The notes under the pieces are model-generated. The model searched no databases. It was not told the DNA's origin and saw only the letters and a list, made by a program, of their open reading frames with translations. Shown one piece after another: positions 1 through 6,122 of a stretch of DNA of 7,879 nt. Numbering within the stretch: position 1 is the first letter of the stretch; the number at the start of each line of letters is the position of its first letter. Source of the stretch: Coriobacteriia bacterium (lineage in GTDB: Bacteria > Actinomycetota > Coriobacteriia > Coriobacteriales > UBA8131). The translations under genes and the position numbers were made by a program. The stretch lies in the NCBI GenBank assembly GCA_009779015.1, contig WRFC01000030.1, positions 1 to 7,879 on the forward strand, in the 5' to 3' direction.

Positions 1-8
1 CCCTGGCT

Positions 9-899
9 TTAACGCCCCTGGTCCGTGTTGAAAAAGACCGCCACTGTGCCCGGCCCCGAATGGGCGCCGATCACCGGGTCGAGGTCGTTGACGACGAAAT
101 CGAGGCCACTGAAGCGCTCTTTGATCATGTTCAGCAGATAGTGCGCGTCGTCCAAACAGTCGGCATGCGAGATGAAGACCGACTGGCCTTCCGTCGGCTG
201 GCGGATGGTCTGCTCAAGCCGCTCAAAGAGCGTCTGCAGCGAGCGCTTGCGCCCCCGCACCTTTTGTACCGGCACGAGCCGGCCGAGGTCATCGACATGG
301 AGCACAGGCTTGATGTTCAACAACGTGCCGGCAATCGCCGCCCCTTTCGAGAGCCGCCCGCCGCGTTGCAGGTAAGAGAGGTCCTCGACCGTAAACCAAT
401 GGGCGATGTGCAAGCGGTTGTCTTCGACCCAGTCGGCCAACTCGTCTAGCCCCATCCCGGCGTCACGCCTCTGAACGGTCTCGGCCACCAAAAGGCCATG
501 CCCGAGGGCAGCGGACAAAGAGTCGATATGGCGCAGCCGGCGATCAGGGTAACTGTCTTTCCAGACTTTCTCCATATGGTTCGAGACCGTCTCGTAGCTG
601 CTCGAAAGGGCGGAGTCAAAGCCGATATACAAGACATCACGGCCAGCCTCAAAGCTTGAGCGCAAGGCCGCATCGGCATTACTGATGCTGACCAGTGACG
701 TGCGCACCACCTGGCCGGCACGCATCATCTCGTAGAACTGGTGGTTGTCGGTCTTGACATCAGGGTCATAGGCCTTGTAAGAGACGCCGTCGACAATGAA
801 TTCTAAGGGCAGTATCTTGATCTGAAAGTCCTCGATCTGGCCATCGGTCAGATTGGCGGTCGAGTCACTGATAATGTCATACCCATTGTTGCCAGTCAT
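9..899 (-). CDS. DegV family protein (FakB-like fatty-acid-binding protein)
   Basis: 296 residues, full length for DegV/FakB proteins (about 280-300). In this family the protein binds one fatty acid and, in many Gram-positives, presents it to the fatty acid kinase FakA for phosphorylation before use in phospholipid synthesis. Visible signatures are the N-terminal ISDSTANL (about residues 10-17), RTS near 66-68 and DSALSSSY near 95-102, which match the family's head-group-binding Thr and Ser positions. FTVEDLSYLQRGGRLSK follows, then NIKPVL and KVRGRK, and a C-terminal IGAHSGPG. I chose ATG at 899 because AAGGAG lies 4 bases upstream; a TTG 33 bases earlier (932) lacks such a site and would add residues outside the domain. 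No FakA gene is in the window, so the partner and ligand are inferred. A strong promoter lies just upstream, so the gene is probably also transcribed separately from divIVA. Confidence 0.92.
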   Translation of the reverse strand: MTGNNGYDIISDSTANLTDGQIEDFQIKILPLEFIVDGVSYKAYDPDVKTDNHQFYEMMRAGQVVRTSLVSISNADAALRSSFEAGRDVLYIGFDSALSSSYETVSNHMEKVWKDSYPDRRLRHIDSLSAALGHGLLVAETVQRRDAGMGLDELADWVEDNRLHIAHWFTVEDLSYLQRGGRLSKGAAIAGTLLNIKPVLHVDDLGRLVPVQKVRGRKRSLQTLFERLEQTIRQPTEGQSVFISHADCLDDAHYLLNMIKERFSGLDFVVNDLDPVIGAHSGPGTVAVFFNTDQGR

Positions 900-951
900 G
901 TTTCTCCTTACATCTTCAGGCCCAAACGTCAACAGGCCTCGGCTAGCAGCA

Positions 952-979
952 ATTATAAATCCAAGAGGCGCCCTGTCCA
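952..979 (-). promoter_or_regulatory. Probable sigma-70-type promoter for degV
   Basis: Read on the minus strand, TGGACA (979-974, one mismatch to TTGACA) is followed by a 16-base spacer and a perfect TATAAT (957-952). The predicted start near 945 gives a leader of about 46 bases before the degV ATG. It is the best promoter match I see in the window. Seen directly: the two hexamers and the spacing; their activity is inferred. Confidence 0.6.
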
Positions 980-995
980 GAGCTGGGCGACCGGC

Positions 996-1769
996 CTAGT
1001 CGATCTCTTCGATCTCTAGCTCGTCGTCGATCAGGGGAGAAGAGCCTTTGGGCATCGCGATCGTCGCCCCCGGGTCAGAGCTGCTTGGCCGGTCTTCTTT
1101 GGCCGGCGCCGGATAGGCCGATGAGCTCGCGTCATTGGCGTGGAAGAGCGAAGCCGTCTCGGGCTCCTCGTCCTCTTCGGCCAGCCCCGACTCCGGGACC
1201 AACTCTTGAAAGGCCGGGAACCTGTTCTGGGCATCGGTACTGTAGTGCTTGAGCATCGATAAGAAATCAGTCCTGAACTTCTCAGAGGACAGGCGCAGGC
1301 GCTCGATCTCGTTTTGGACACGCAGCTTCTCGTCATGCGAGTCGCGGACGATGTCTTTGGCCTTGGCGTCAGCCTCGCGGAAGAGCTTCTCGGCCTCTTG
1401 GCGCGCCTCTTCTTTCAAGCGGTCGGCACTGACTTGGGCGGCGATGAAGGCCTTGGAGATGGCCTCTTCGCTGGCCGACATGTCATAGCGCGACTTCTGC
1501 CTGCCCAGCGACCCCGTATCAGCGAGCGCCGAGACCGGGCTCTTGGCCTGGGCCTTCAGCTCGGCCTGGGCCTGGGCCAAGTCGTCTTCAGCCCGCTTGG
1601 CGCGCTCTTCGGCATTCTTGATGCGGGCGGCCGCCTCGGTGATGGCCCGGTTCAAGACATCGACATCGGTCGCCACCTTTTCTAAGAACTCGTCGACCTC
1701 GTCTGGGTTATAGCCTTTTCGGACTTCTCCGAATTTAATCTGCTGGATCTCCAAAGCGGTGATACTCAT
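996..1769 (-). CDS. divIVA: DivIVA-family cell division/polarity protein
   Basis: 257 residues. The N-terminal DivIVA domain is clear: MSITALEIQQIKF, then GEVRKGYNPDEVDEFLEKV (about residues 14-32), matching the family pattern F...RGYxxxEVDxFL that binds curved membrane. Residues about 33-90 and 110-190 are Ala/Glu/Lys/Arg-rich heptad-like sequence, a coiled coil for oligomerisation. The last 65 or so residues are acidic, Ser/Pro-rich and probably disordered, ending LEIEEID. In actinobacteria this protein (Wag31) directs polar growth; in Firmicutes it organises the septum and poles. Start: ATG at 1769 has GAGGAG 7 bases upstream, while a GTG at 1784 would add only MRSCF and would overlap that site. 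It is last of the division genes, 114 bases after yggT, with its own candidate -10 element. Whether it governs tip growth or septum placement here cannot be read from sequence. Confidence 0.93.
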   Translation of the reverse strand: MSITALEIQQIKFGEVRKGYNPDEVDEFLEKVATDVDVLNRAITEAAARIKNAEERAKRAEDDLAQAQAELKAQAKSPVSALADTGSLGRQKSRYDMSASEEAISKAFIAAQVSADRLKEEARQEAEKLFREADAKAKDIVRDSHDEKLRVQNEIERLRLSSEKFRTDFLSMLKHYSTDAQNRFPAFQELVPESGLAEEDEEPETASLFHANDASSSAYPAPAKEDRPSSSDPGATIAMPKGSSPLIDDELEIEEID

Positions 1770-1817
1770 AAAACAACTCCTCACTGACCAACAGCAACCG
1801 ACTGGTAATCATCCTAC

Positions 1818-1823
1818 AGTATA
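1818..1823 (-). promoter_or_regulatory. Candidate -10 element for divIVA
   Basis: The minus strand reads TATACT at 1823-1818, in the 114-base gap between yggT and divIVA. It would start transcription near 1811, about 42 bases before the divIVA ATG. No good -35 hexamer sits 16-18 bases upstream. The -35 region instead falls inside an inverted repeat (1829-1860), so the promoter may be activator-dependent or weak. Confidence 0.4.
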
Positions 1824-1828
1824 GCGAA

Positions 1829-1860
1829 ACTGAAATACCCGAACATCCAGCGTTTTCAGT
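1829..1860. repeat. Inverted repeat ACTGAAA-18-TTTCAGT upstream of divIVA
   Basis: ACTGAAA at 1829-1835 and its exact reverse complement TTTCAGT at 1854-1860 are separated by 18 bases. The arms flank the place where a -35 element would lie for the candidate divIVA -10. It could be a protein-binding site or a hairpin in read-through RNA from yggT; a chance pair of 7-mers is also possible. Confidence 0.3.
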
Positions 1861-1883
1861 CGTTGTCTTATTCTTTTGAGGCA

Positions 1884-2150
1884 TCAGGCCAAAAGCCGCA
1901 CCAGAATCTGCAGCACTACGACAGCAATCAAGGGCGAAAGGTCGATGCCGCCGAGCGGCGGTATAAAACGCCTGAATAGGCCGACATAAGGCCCAACGAT
2001 CTTGTTCAAGGCCCCGTAGGCATCACGCAACCAGCCCTTGCTATGGTCAAACCACGAGATCACGGCCCAGATGATGATCAATATCACATAGATATCGACC
2101 AACGCCAAAAGCAGGCCGGCGAACGGCTGGGGGAGAAAAGCAGCGGTCAT
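1884..2150 (-). CDS. yggT: YggT family small membrane protein
   Basis: 88 residues, normal for a single-repeat YggT/YlmG protein. Two hydrophobic segments are visible: residues about 11-33 (LLLALVDIYVILIIIWAVISWF) and about 68-87 (IDLSPLIAVVVLQILVRLLA), joined by a polar loop with NKIVGPYVGLFRRFIPP. The PYVGLFRRFIPP...DLSP pattern is the family hallmark. The biochemical role is not settled; the family is associated with division and membrane or nucleoid organisation, and the gene sits beside sepF and divIVA in many Gram-positives. Its ATG overlaps the proC stop codon as ATGA, so translation is probably coupled. Its ribosome binding site (GAGGAA, 5 bases upstream) lies inside the end of proC. 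Confidence 0.9.
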   Translation of the reverse strand: MTAAFLPQPFAGLLLALVDIYVILIIIWAVISWFDHSKGWLRDAYGALNKIVGPYVGLFRRFIPPLGGIDLSPLIAVVVLQILVRLLA

Positions 2151-2965
2151 GCCAGTTCCTCAGCCCGGCGGATGCAGGCTGCGGTCGCATGTTGGACGAT
2201 CTTGGCAAAACCATCCGCCGCAAACGACTCCAGGGCCGCCTGGGTCGTGCCGTTGGGGCTGGTCACGGCCTGTCTAAAGGCCTCCGGCGGCTCGTTTGTG
2301 ACATCCAGGTAGCGGGCAGCCCCGATCAGGGTCTGTTTGGCCAGGTCACGCGCCAGCTGGGCATCAAGGCCAGCGGCTTCTCCGGCCTTGGCCAATTCTT
2401 CGGTAAACAGGGCAAAGTAGGCCGGCCCCGACCCGCTGACCGCAGTCGCGACATTGATCATGCCCTCTTCGATGATTCGGGCCTCGCCCATCAACGAGAA
2501 AAGCCGGCAGGTCAGCTCGGCCTCGCTCTGCGCTGTACTGGCCGATGGCGCCACGACGCTCATACCGGCGCCGACCGCCAAAGGCAGGTTGGGCATGACC
2601 CGAACGACTGCACTATTCTTAAAGCATTCTTGGATGCTGGCAGTCGTCACGCCAGCGGCGATGCTGATCACGCGTTTGGGGGGGGTCGCCCAGGCCTCAG
2701 AGAGCTCGCACGAGACATCGTGGACGGTATTCGGCTTAACGGCCAAAATGACCGTGCGCGGACTCTCGATCTCGCCGCCCGAGGCTACGCAAAGGGTACC
2801 ATAACGCTCGCCGACGGCTAGCCGCCGCTCTTCAAAAGGCTCAGCAACAGCAATCGTGGCCGGGTCAAAAAGCGCTCCCTCGATCAGCCCATTGAGTATC
2901 GCCTCACCCATCCGACCGCCGCCGATCAAGGCCAGATAACCAAGCTCCTCACGTAATTCATCCAC
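2147..2965 (-). CDS. proC: Pyrroline-5-carboxylate reductase
   Basis: 272 residues, standard for ProC. It catalyses the last step of proline synthesis, NAD(P)H-dependent reduction of 1-pyrroline-5-carboxylate to proline, in the cytosol, normally as a decamer. The Rossmann motif ALIGGGRMGEAIL is at residues 12-24. VILAVKP and ISIAAGVT mark the rest of the nucleotide-binding domain, then VRVMPNLPLAVGAGM. The C-terminal dimerisation and substrate domain has AVSGSGPAYFALF and the family signature ending TSPNGTTQAAL. Start: GTG at 2965 with AAGGAG 11 bases upstream, a slightly long spacing; no other in-frame start fits before the Rossmann strand. The stop overlaps the yggT start by 4 bases. A proC gene between sepF and yggT, near a YggS gene, is a recurrent arrangement, but no direct division role is implied. 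Confidence 0.95.
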   Translation of the reverse strand: MDELREELGYLALIGGGRMGEAILNGLIEGALFDPATIAVAEPFEERRLAVGERYGTLCVASGGEIESPRTVILAVKPNTVHDVSCELSEAWATPPKRVISIAAGVTTASIQECFKNSAVVRVMPNLPLAVGAGMSVVAPSASTAQSEAELTCRLFSLMGEARIIEEGMINVATAVSGSGPAYFALFTEELAKAGEAAGLDAQLARDLAKQTLIGAARYLDVTNEPPEAFRQAVTSPNGTTQAALESFAADGFAKIVQHATAACIRRAEELA

Positions 2966-3132
2966 AGTGACAACCGCTCCTTCATGTTTTCGGGCTCACT
3001 GGTCTTTCCAGCCCGCCCCTCAACCTCAGCTGTCCGGCCGACAGCCCTTATCGCGCTTTCGCCTTTTCTCGACACCGCGTTCTCAGAGTCACGATCAAAG
3101 CCAGGTGCTGCATCTGTTGTTGCCTGTGTAGA
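2966..3132. other. 167-base sepF-proC intergenic region
   Basis: The longest gap within the minus-strand gene block. It contains the proC Shine-Dalgarno (AAGGAG at 2982-2977) and a small inverted repeat, GCTGTC (3029-3034) and GACAGC (3040-3045) with a 5-base loop, not followed by a T run on the minus strand. I see no convincing promoter and no coding sequence. The hairpin might act in RNA processing or partial termination, but this is weak. Confidence 0.35.
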
Positions 3133-3912
3133 TCAGAGCTGGGCCTTCTCGACGTCTGTCAAGGGGCTCCGGGTTGTCAAGACATAGACCCTGTCCTCGT
3201 GGCGGTCAACCGTGCCGGCAAAGGCCGAGGTCACGCCGAACGAGAAGTCTAAAAGCCGTTTGGCCAGTTCGGGACGCACCGCCGTCAAGTCCAAGACCAC
3301 CGCGTCACCCTTGCGCAGGGCCGGTGCCACGGCCTCGATCTCGGCGTAGTTCAGAGGCTTCAGGCGCACCAGCTGGCGCTTGCCGCGCGGAATGGCCACA
3401 GTCGAGACGGCGCGCGTGCGGTAGTCGGTCTCAATCGACGGCTCGCCCGGCAGGCCCGACATGCCTGGCATGCCCGACATGCCCGGCATATTGAATTGCG
3501 GCACGGGCGCCTGCGGCACGGGCGTCAGCTCTGCCGTGTTCTGAGACTCATACGAAAGCCGCTCGTGATGCAGGTTGACGAGCGAGTTGTCCTGTTTGTA
3601 GAGCAGGCTCGAACGCAGCATCTCGGCTTCTTCGCCGTTGTCCACCGGCCGTTGGCCGCGCGGATAGACCGCGCCCTGCTTGATGCGGTCGCGCGCGGGG
3701 TCGTTATTGTCGTTCAGGGGCAGGCGTTGCGAACGGATGTCATACATGCTGACCAGCGGCGTGGCCGTGCGGTCCTGGTCAACCTCGATCGGATAGGCCT
3801 CATCGTAGTCCGGGTCATAGTCACCGTACTCGTCATATTCGTCATAGCGGCCGTTTGGCCGTGTGTTTCCGCCCATTTTGAGTCGGTCTTTCAGGTTATC
3901 CCAGACTCCCAT
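3133..3912 (-). CDS. sepF: SepF, FtsZ membrane anchor / septum assembly protein
   Basis: 259 residues, longer than most SepF proteins (roughly 150-220). SepF binds the FtsZ C-terminal peptide and tethers the Z-ring to the membrane. The N-terminal MGVWDNLKDRLKMG (residues 1-14) is the typical amphipathic membrane-binding helix. Next comes a Tyr/Asp-rich acidic stretch (about 23-40). A long, probably disordered linker runs to about residue 165, with Pro/Gln-rich sequence and MPGMSG repeats at 142-153. The globular SepF domain covers about 166-248: KRQLVRLKPLNYAEIEAV, GDAVVLDLT, ELAKRLLDFSFGVTSAFAGTVDR and RVYVLT. The usual Asn in VVNL is Asp here. ATG at 3912 has GGAG 8 bases upstream. It follows yggS by 89 bases, and no ftsA is present in the window, which fits SepF being the main Z-ring anchor in actinobacteria. 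Confidence 0.93.
   Translation of the reverse strand: MGVWDNLKDRLKMGGNTRPNGRYDEYDEYGDYDPDYDEAYPIEVDQDRTATPLVSMYDIRSQRLPLNDNNDPARDRIKQGAVYPRGQRPVDNGEEAEMLRSSLLYKQDNSLVNLHHERLSYESQNTAELTPVPQAPVPQFNMPGMSGMPGMSGLPGEPSIETDYRTRAVSTVAIPRGKRQLVRLKPLNYAEIEAVAPALRKGDAVVLDLTAVRPELAKRLLDFSFGVTSAFAGTVDRHEDRVYVLTTRSPLTDVEKAQL
3445..3489 (-). repeat. 9-base tandem repeat in the sepF linker
   Basis: Five consecutive 9-base units run through 3445-3453, 3454-3462, 3463-3471, 3472-3480 and 3481-3489. On the plus strand they read GCCCGGCAG, GCCCGACAT, GCCTGGCAT, GCCCGACAT and GCCCGGCAT. They encode the Met-Pro-Gly/Met-Ser-Gly run of SepF. Near-identical in-frame units suggest recent slippage or unequal recombination, so copy number may vary between strains. 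Confidence 0.85.
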
Positions 3913-4001
3913 AGCCTCTTCTCCAGATCAGATTGCTTCTTTGCGATGCTCGATTCCGTCTATGCTGCGAGTCCCCCGCATCGTTTTCGAACGTGGCCCG
4001 G

Positions 4002-4706
4002 CTATTCCCAGACAGCGCGCCCTATGCGTAATATTGTAGCACCTTCTGCGATTGCAATCTCAAAATCATCTGTCATCCCCATTGACAGCAGGTCAAATGT
4101 AGTCTTTTCGTGAACATCCAGAGAATCCCGAGACTCTTCAAAAAGCCTCTTCAAAGCCCTGAATGACGCCCTCACGCCAGACTCTTCGGCGATTGCCGCC
4201 ATCGTCATCAGCCCGCGCACCTGAAGCCCCTTGAGCGACATGGCCAAGTCCAGCAGGCCTGCAAGGCCAGATGCCGAAACGCCGTCTTTTTGCGGCTCGC
4301 CCGAGGTATTGACCTCCAACAAGACGGGTTGCCTGACCCCCATCAGCTCTGCCCTTTGCGAGATGGCCAGGGCGATGTGCTCAGAGGCCACCGAATGGAT
4401 AAGCGCGGCCCGGCCGACGATCTCTTTGACCTTGTTGGATTGGATATGCCCGATGAAATGCCAGCGGATGTCATTAAAGTCCGCTTTCAGCTCGTCTTGC
4501 TTCTCGACCAGAGATGGGCTGCGGTTCTCCCCAAAATCGCGCACCCCATAAGCCAACGCCTCCCTGATCTCAGAAAGGCCGACCGTCTTGCTGACCGCAA
4601 CCAACCGCACCTCGCCAACGTCACGACCGGCTTTCTGGCAGGCGGCAGAGATCCTCTCGTTCAGACGGTCGATGTTCTGGGCAATATGTGACCGCTCAGA
4701 AATCAC
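4002..4706 (-). CDS. YggS/YlmE/PROSC-type pyridoxal phosphate-binding protein
   Basis: 234 residues, full length for the family. These are single-domain TIM-barrel PLP carriers without known enzyme activity that influence vitamin B6 and amino-acid balance. Visible landmarks are LVAVSKT with the Schiff-base Lys at residue 40, FGEN (59-62), WHFIGHIQSNKVKEIV, VLLEVNTSGEPQKDG, VRGLMTM and the phosphate-binding end LLSMGMTDDFEIAIAEGATILRIG. After GEN the family usually has a residue plus VQE; here it reads RSPS. The protein ends soon after LRIG, without the short tail of many homologues. The start is GTG at 4706, inside the last codons of ftsZ (11-base overlap), with only a weak upstream ribosome site, so translation is probably coupled to ftsZ. 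It occupies the usual ylmE position between ftsZ and sepF; no yfiH gene is present. Confidence 0.92.
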   Translation of the reverse strand: MISERSHIAQNIDRLNERISAACQKAGRDVGEVRLVAVSKTVGLSEIREALAYGVRDFGENRSPSLVEKQDELKADFNDIRWHFIGHIQSNKVKEIVGRAALIHSVASEHIALAISQRAELMGVRQPVLLEVNTSGEPQKDGVSASGLAGLLDLAMSLKGLQVRGLMTMAAIAEESGVRASFRALKRLFEESRDSLDVHEKTTFDLLSMGMTDDFEIAIAEGATILRIGRAVWE

Positions 4707-5865
4707 GCTTTAAGAAGTCAGGGATATAGTCGTCGTCCAGCACGCTCGGCTCTGGCTGGCTGCCCGGATAGACCGAGATCGACTGTCCCAGGCCGCCGTT
4801 GCCCCCGAACTCGTTGCCCAGGCTGGGATACGATTCGGGTGACATCGCGTCGCGGCGTTGCGGGCCGTTCTGGTTGGGTGCAAAGCCGAGGTCAAGGCTG
4901 CCCTGGTTGTTCTGACGGACAAAGCCGGTGGCGATCACTGTGACACGCATCTGGTCCTCTAACGAGTCGTCGATGACCGTACCAAAGATGATGTCGGCAT
5001 CGCGGTCCGAAGACTCGGTGATCGTGTCGGCGGCATCCGAGGCCTCTTGCAGGCTCATATCCGAGGCACCGGCAATCGAGATCAGGATATGTGTGGCGCC
5101 GACGATCGACGACTCTAAAAGCTTGCTTGAGATCGCCGCTGTCGCCGCTTCGACCGCTCGGTTCTCGCCTGAGGCGACGCCGATGCCCATCATTGCGGTG
5201 CCGGCGTCTTTCATGACGCGCCGGACATCGGCAAAGTCGGTATTGATCAAGCCCGGGATGGTGATCAGGTCAGTAATGCCCTGGGTACCCTGGCGCAATA
5301 TGTCATCGGCGATCCGAAAGGCATCGAGCATCGAGACTTTCTTATCCACGACCTGCAAGAGCCGGTCATTGGGGATGACGATCATCGTATCGACCTTGGT
5401 CCCCAGGATATTGATGCCGTCCTCGGCCTGTTGCATGCGTTTGCGCCCCTCAAAACTAAAGGGCTTGGTAACGACAGCGACCGTCAAAGCGCCGATCTCG
5501 TCTCGGGCGATCTCGGCTACGATCGGGGCAGCGCCGGTTCCTGTGCCGCCGCCTTCGCCTGCTGTCACAAAGACCATGTCGGCGCCATTCAAGGCCTCGC
5601 GGATCTCTGCGCGGCTCTCTTCAGCTGCCTGCGCCCCGACTTCGGGGTTCGCACCAGCGCCTAATCCATGTGTGAGATCTTCGCCGATATGCACCGTGCG
5701 ATCAGCATCGGACATCAGCAGGACCTGGCGGTCCGTGTTGATACCGATGAACTCAACGCCGCGAATGCCGGCTTCGACCATTCGGTTGACTGCGTTCGTG
5801 CCGCCCCCGCCAACCCCCACGACTTTGATGACTGCCAGACGATCTCTTCCTGTCAGCTCAGGCAT
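4696..5865 (-). CDS. ftsZ: Cell division GTPase FtsZ
   Basis: 389 residues, normal for FtsZ, the tubulin homologue that polymerises with GTP at mid-cell. The nucleotide-binding GVGGGGTNAVNRM is at 17-29, the tubulin signature TAGEGGGTGTGAAP at 101-114, PFSFEGRKR at 135-143 and the T7 catalytic loop NTDFADV at 208-214. FGTVIDDSL and VTVIATGF close the globular part. A short Gly/Asn/Gln-rich linker leads to the terminal peptide DDDYIPDFLKRDF, the binding site for SepF and other partners. Glu104 in the signature matches the actinobacterial form. ATG at 5865 has GGGAGGAG ending 4 bases upstream; GGAG (5876-5873) can pair with CTCC (5869-5866) in a tiny hairpin before the start codon. No ftsQ or mur gene precedes it: its upstream neighbour is a divergent EF-G-like gene, so ftsZ appears to begin its own transcript. 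Confidence 0.98.
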   Translation of the reverse strand: MPELTGRDRLAVIKVVGVGGGGTNAVNRMVEAGIRGVEFIGINTDRQVLLMSDADRTVHIGEDLTHGLGAGANPEVGAQAAEESRAEIREALNGADMVFVTAGEGGGTGTGAAPIVAEIARDEIGALTVAVVTKPFSFEGRKRMQQAEDGINILGTKVDTMIVIPNDRLLQVVDKKVSMLDAFRIADDILRQGTQGITDLITIPGLINTDFADVRRVMKDAGTAMMGIGVASGENRAVEAATAAISSKLLESSIVGATHILISIAGASDMSLQEASDAADTITESSDRDADIIFGTVIDDSLEDQMRVTVIATGFVRQNNQGSLDLGFAPNQNGPQRRDAMSPESYPSLGNEFGGNGGLGQSISVYPGSQPEPSVLDDDYIPDFLKRDF

Positions 5866-5947
5866 GGAGCTCCTCCCATTGCTGTTTCTACATTTGTCTT
5901 GGCAAACCCAGTGTTACGAACGAACCTTGTCTTGCTCTCTATATTGA

Positions 5948-5977
5948 ATAGTAGCAGAGGACCATAGCGCGCAACAA
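5948..5977 (-). promoter_or_regulatory. Probable extended -10 promoter for ftsZ
   Basis: On the minus strand, TGC immediately precedes TACTAT (5953-5948), giving an extended -10 pattern TGnTACTAT. TTGTTG (5977-5972) lies 18 bases upstream as a weak -35. Transcription would start near 5941, leaving a leader of about 76 bases before the ftsZ ATG. The elements are seen directly; activity is inferred. Confidence 0.45.
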
Positions 5978-6046
5978 CAAGAAACCTGGAACAGCGGAAA
6001 AAAGATCGTCCAGCGTATTGCAAAAACCCAGGCCGTGTTAATCAGT

Positions 6047-6052
6047 TATAGT
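6047..6052 (+). promoter_or_regulatory. Candidate -10 element for the EF-G-like gene
   Basis: TATAGT in an AT-rich stretch, about 70 bases before the TTG start. A TTGCAA at 6018-6023 resembles a -35 but is 23 bases away, too far for a standard spacer, so only the -10 is credible. Predicted start near 6059. Confidence 0.28.
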
Positions 6053-6068
6053 AATAGTAGTAAAAGTC

Positions 6069-6110
6069 ATGGCTGGCCTGAGACCACCAAACAGGCTGGG
6101 CTACGGATAG
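6069..6110 (+). CDS. Possible 13-codon upstream ORF (leader peptide)
   Basis: ATG at 6069 opens a 13-codon ORF reading MAGLRPPNRLGYG and ending in TAG at 6108-6110. Two bases of the stop codon form the start of the AGGAGG ribosome site of the EF-G-like gene, and the ORF is in the same frame as that gene. An imperfect hairpin, CTGGCCTG (6073-6080) with CAGGCTGG (6092-6099) and an 11-base loop, lies within it; two of its 8 pairs are G-U. There is no good Shine-Dalgarno before the ATG. It may be chance, or a translated leader that couples or attenuates downstream translation. Confidence 0.2.
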   Translation: MAGLRPPNRLGYG

Positions 6111-6114
6111 GAGG
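6109..6114 (+). promoter_or_regulatory. Ribosome binding site that decides the TTG start
   Basis: A perfect AGGAGG ends 8 bases before TTG at 6123. An in-frame TAG at 6108-6110 rules out any earlier start. The first downstream ATG (codon 29) lies beyond the P-loop, so TTG at 6123 is the only start giving an intact GTPase domain. Confidence 0.85.
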
Positions 6115-6122
6115 CGGTTGGA

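Noticed and set aside
927..932. TTGACG on the minus strand as a -35 for degV
   Set aside because: No -10 hexamer at suitable spacing (the degV Shine-Dalgarno is there instead), and TGGACA-16-TATAAT just upstream is far better.
2230..2270. Asn in place of Gly in the ProC signature (SPNGTT rather than SPGGTT)
   Set aside because: The family signature tolerates Asn at this position, so it is not evidence of an inactive enzyme.
2189..2821. 210-codon plus-strand ORF opposite proC
   Set aside because: Lies fully within clear ProC coding sequence, low-complexity composition and no domain signature.
2926..2985. 19-codon minus-strand ORF starting ATG 2985 and overlapping the proC start in another frame
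   Set aside because: It has no ribosome site of its own (the AAGGAG falls after its ATG), and the AAGGAG is better explained as the proC site.
3496..4113. 205-codon plus-strand ORF spanning sepF, the intergenic gap and the end of yggS
   Set aside because: Runs antisense across two real genes and has no ribosome site or recognisable fold.
5866..5876. GGAG/CTCC mini-hairpin at the ftsZ ribosome site as a thermosensor or translational switch
   Set aside because: Only 4 base pairs with a 3-base loop; easily arises from a GGAGG site next to CTCC, so noted in the ftsZ entry only.
4928..5947. 339-codon plus-strand ORF opposite ftsZ
   Set aside because: It is the mirror of ftsZ coding sequence in a GC-rich genome; Ser/Thr/Ala/Pro-rich, no recognisable motif, while the opposite strand encodes unmistakable FtsZ.
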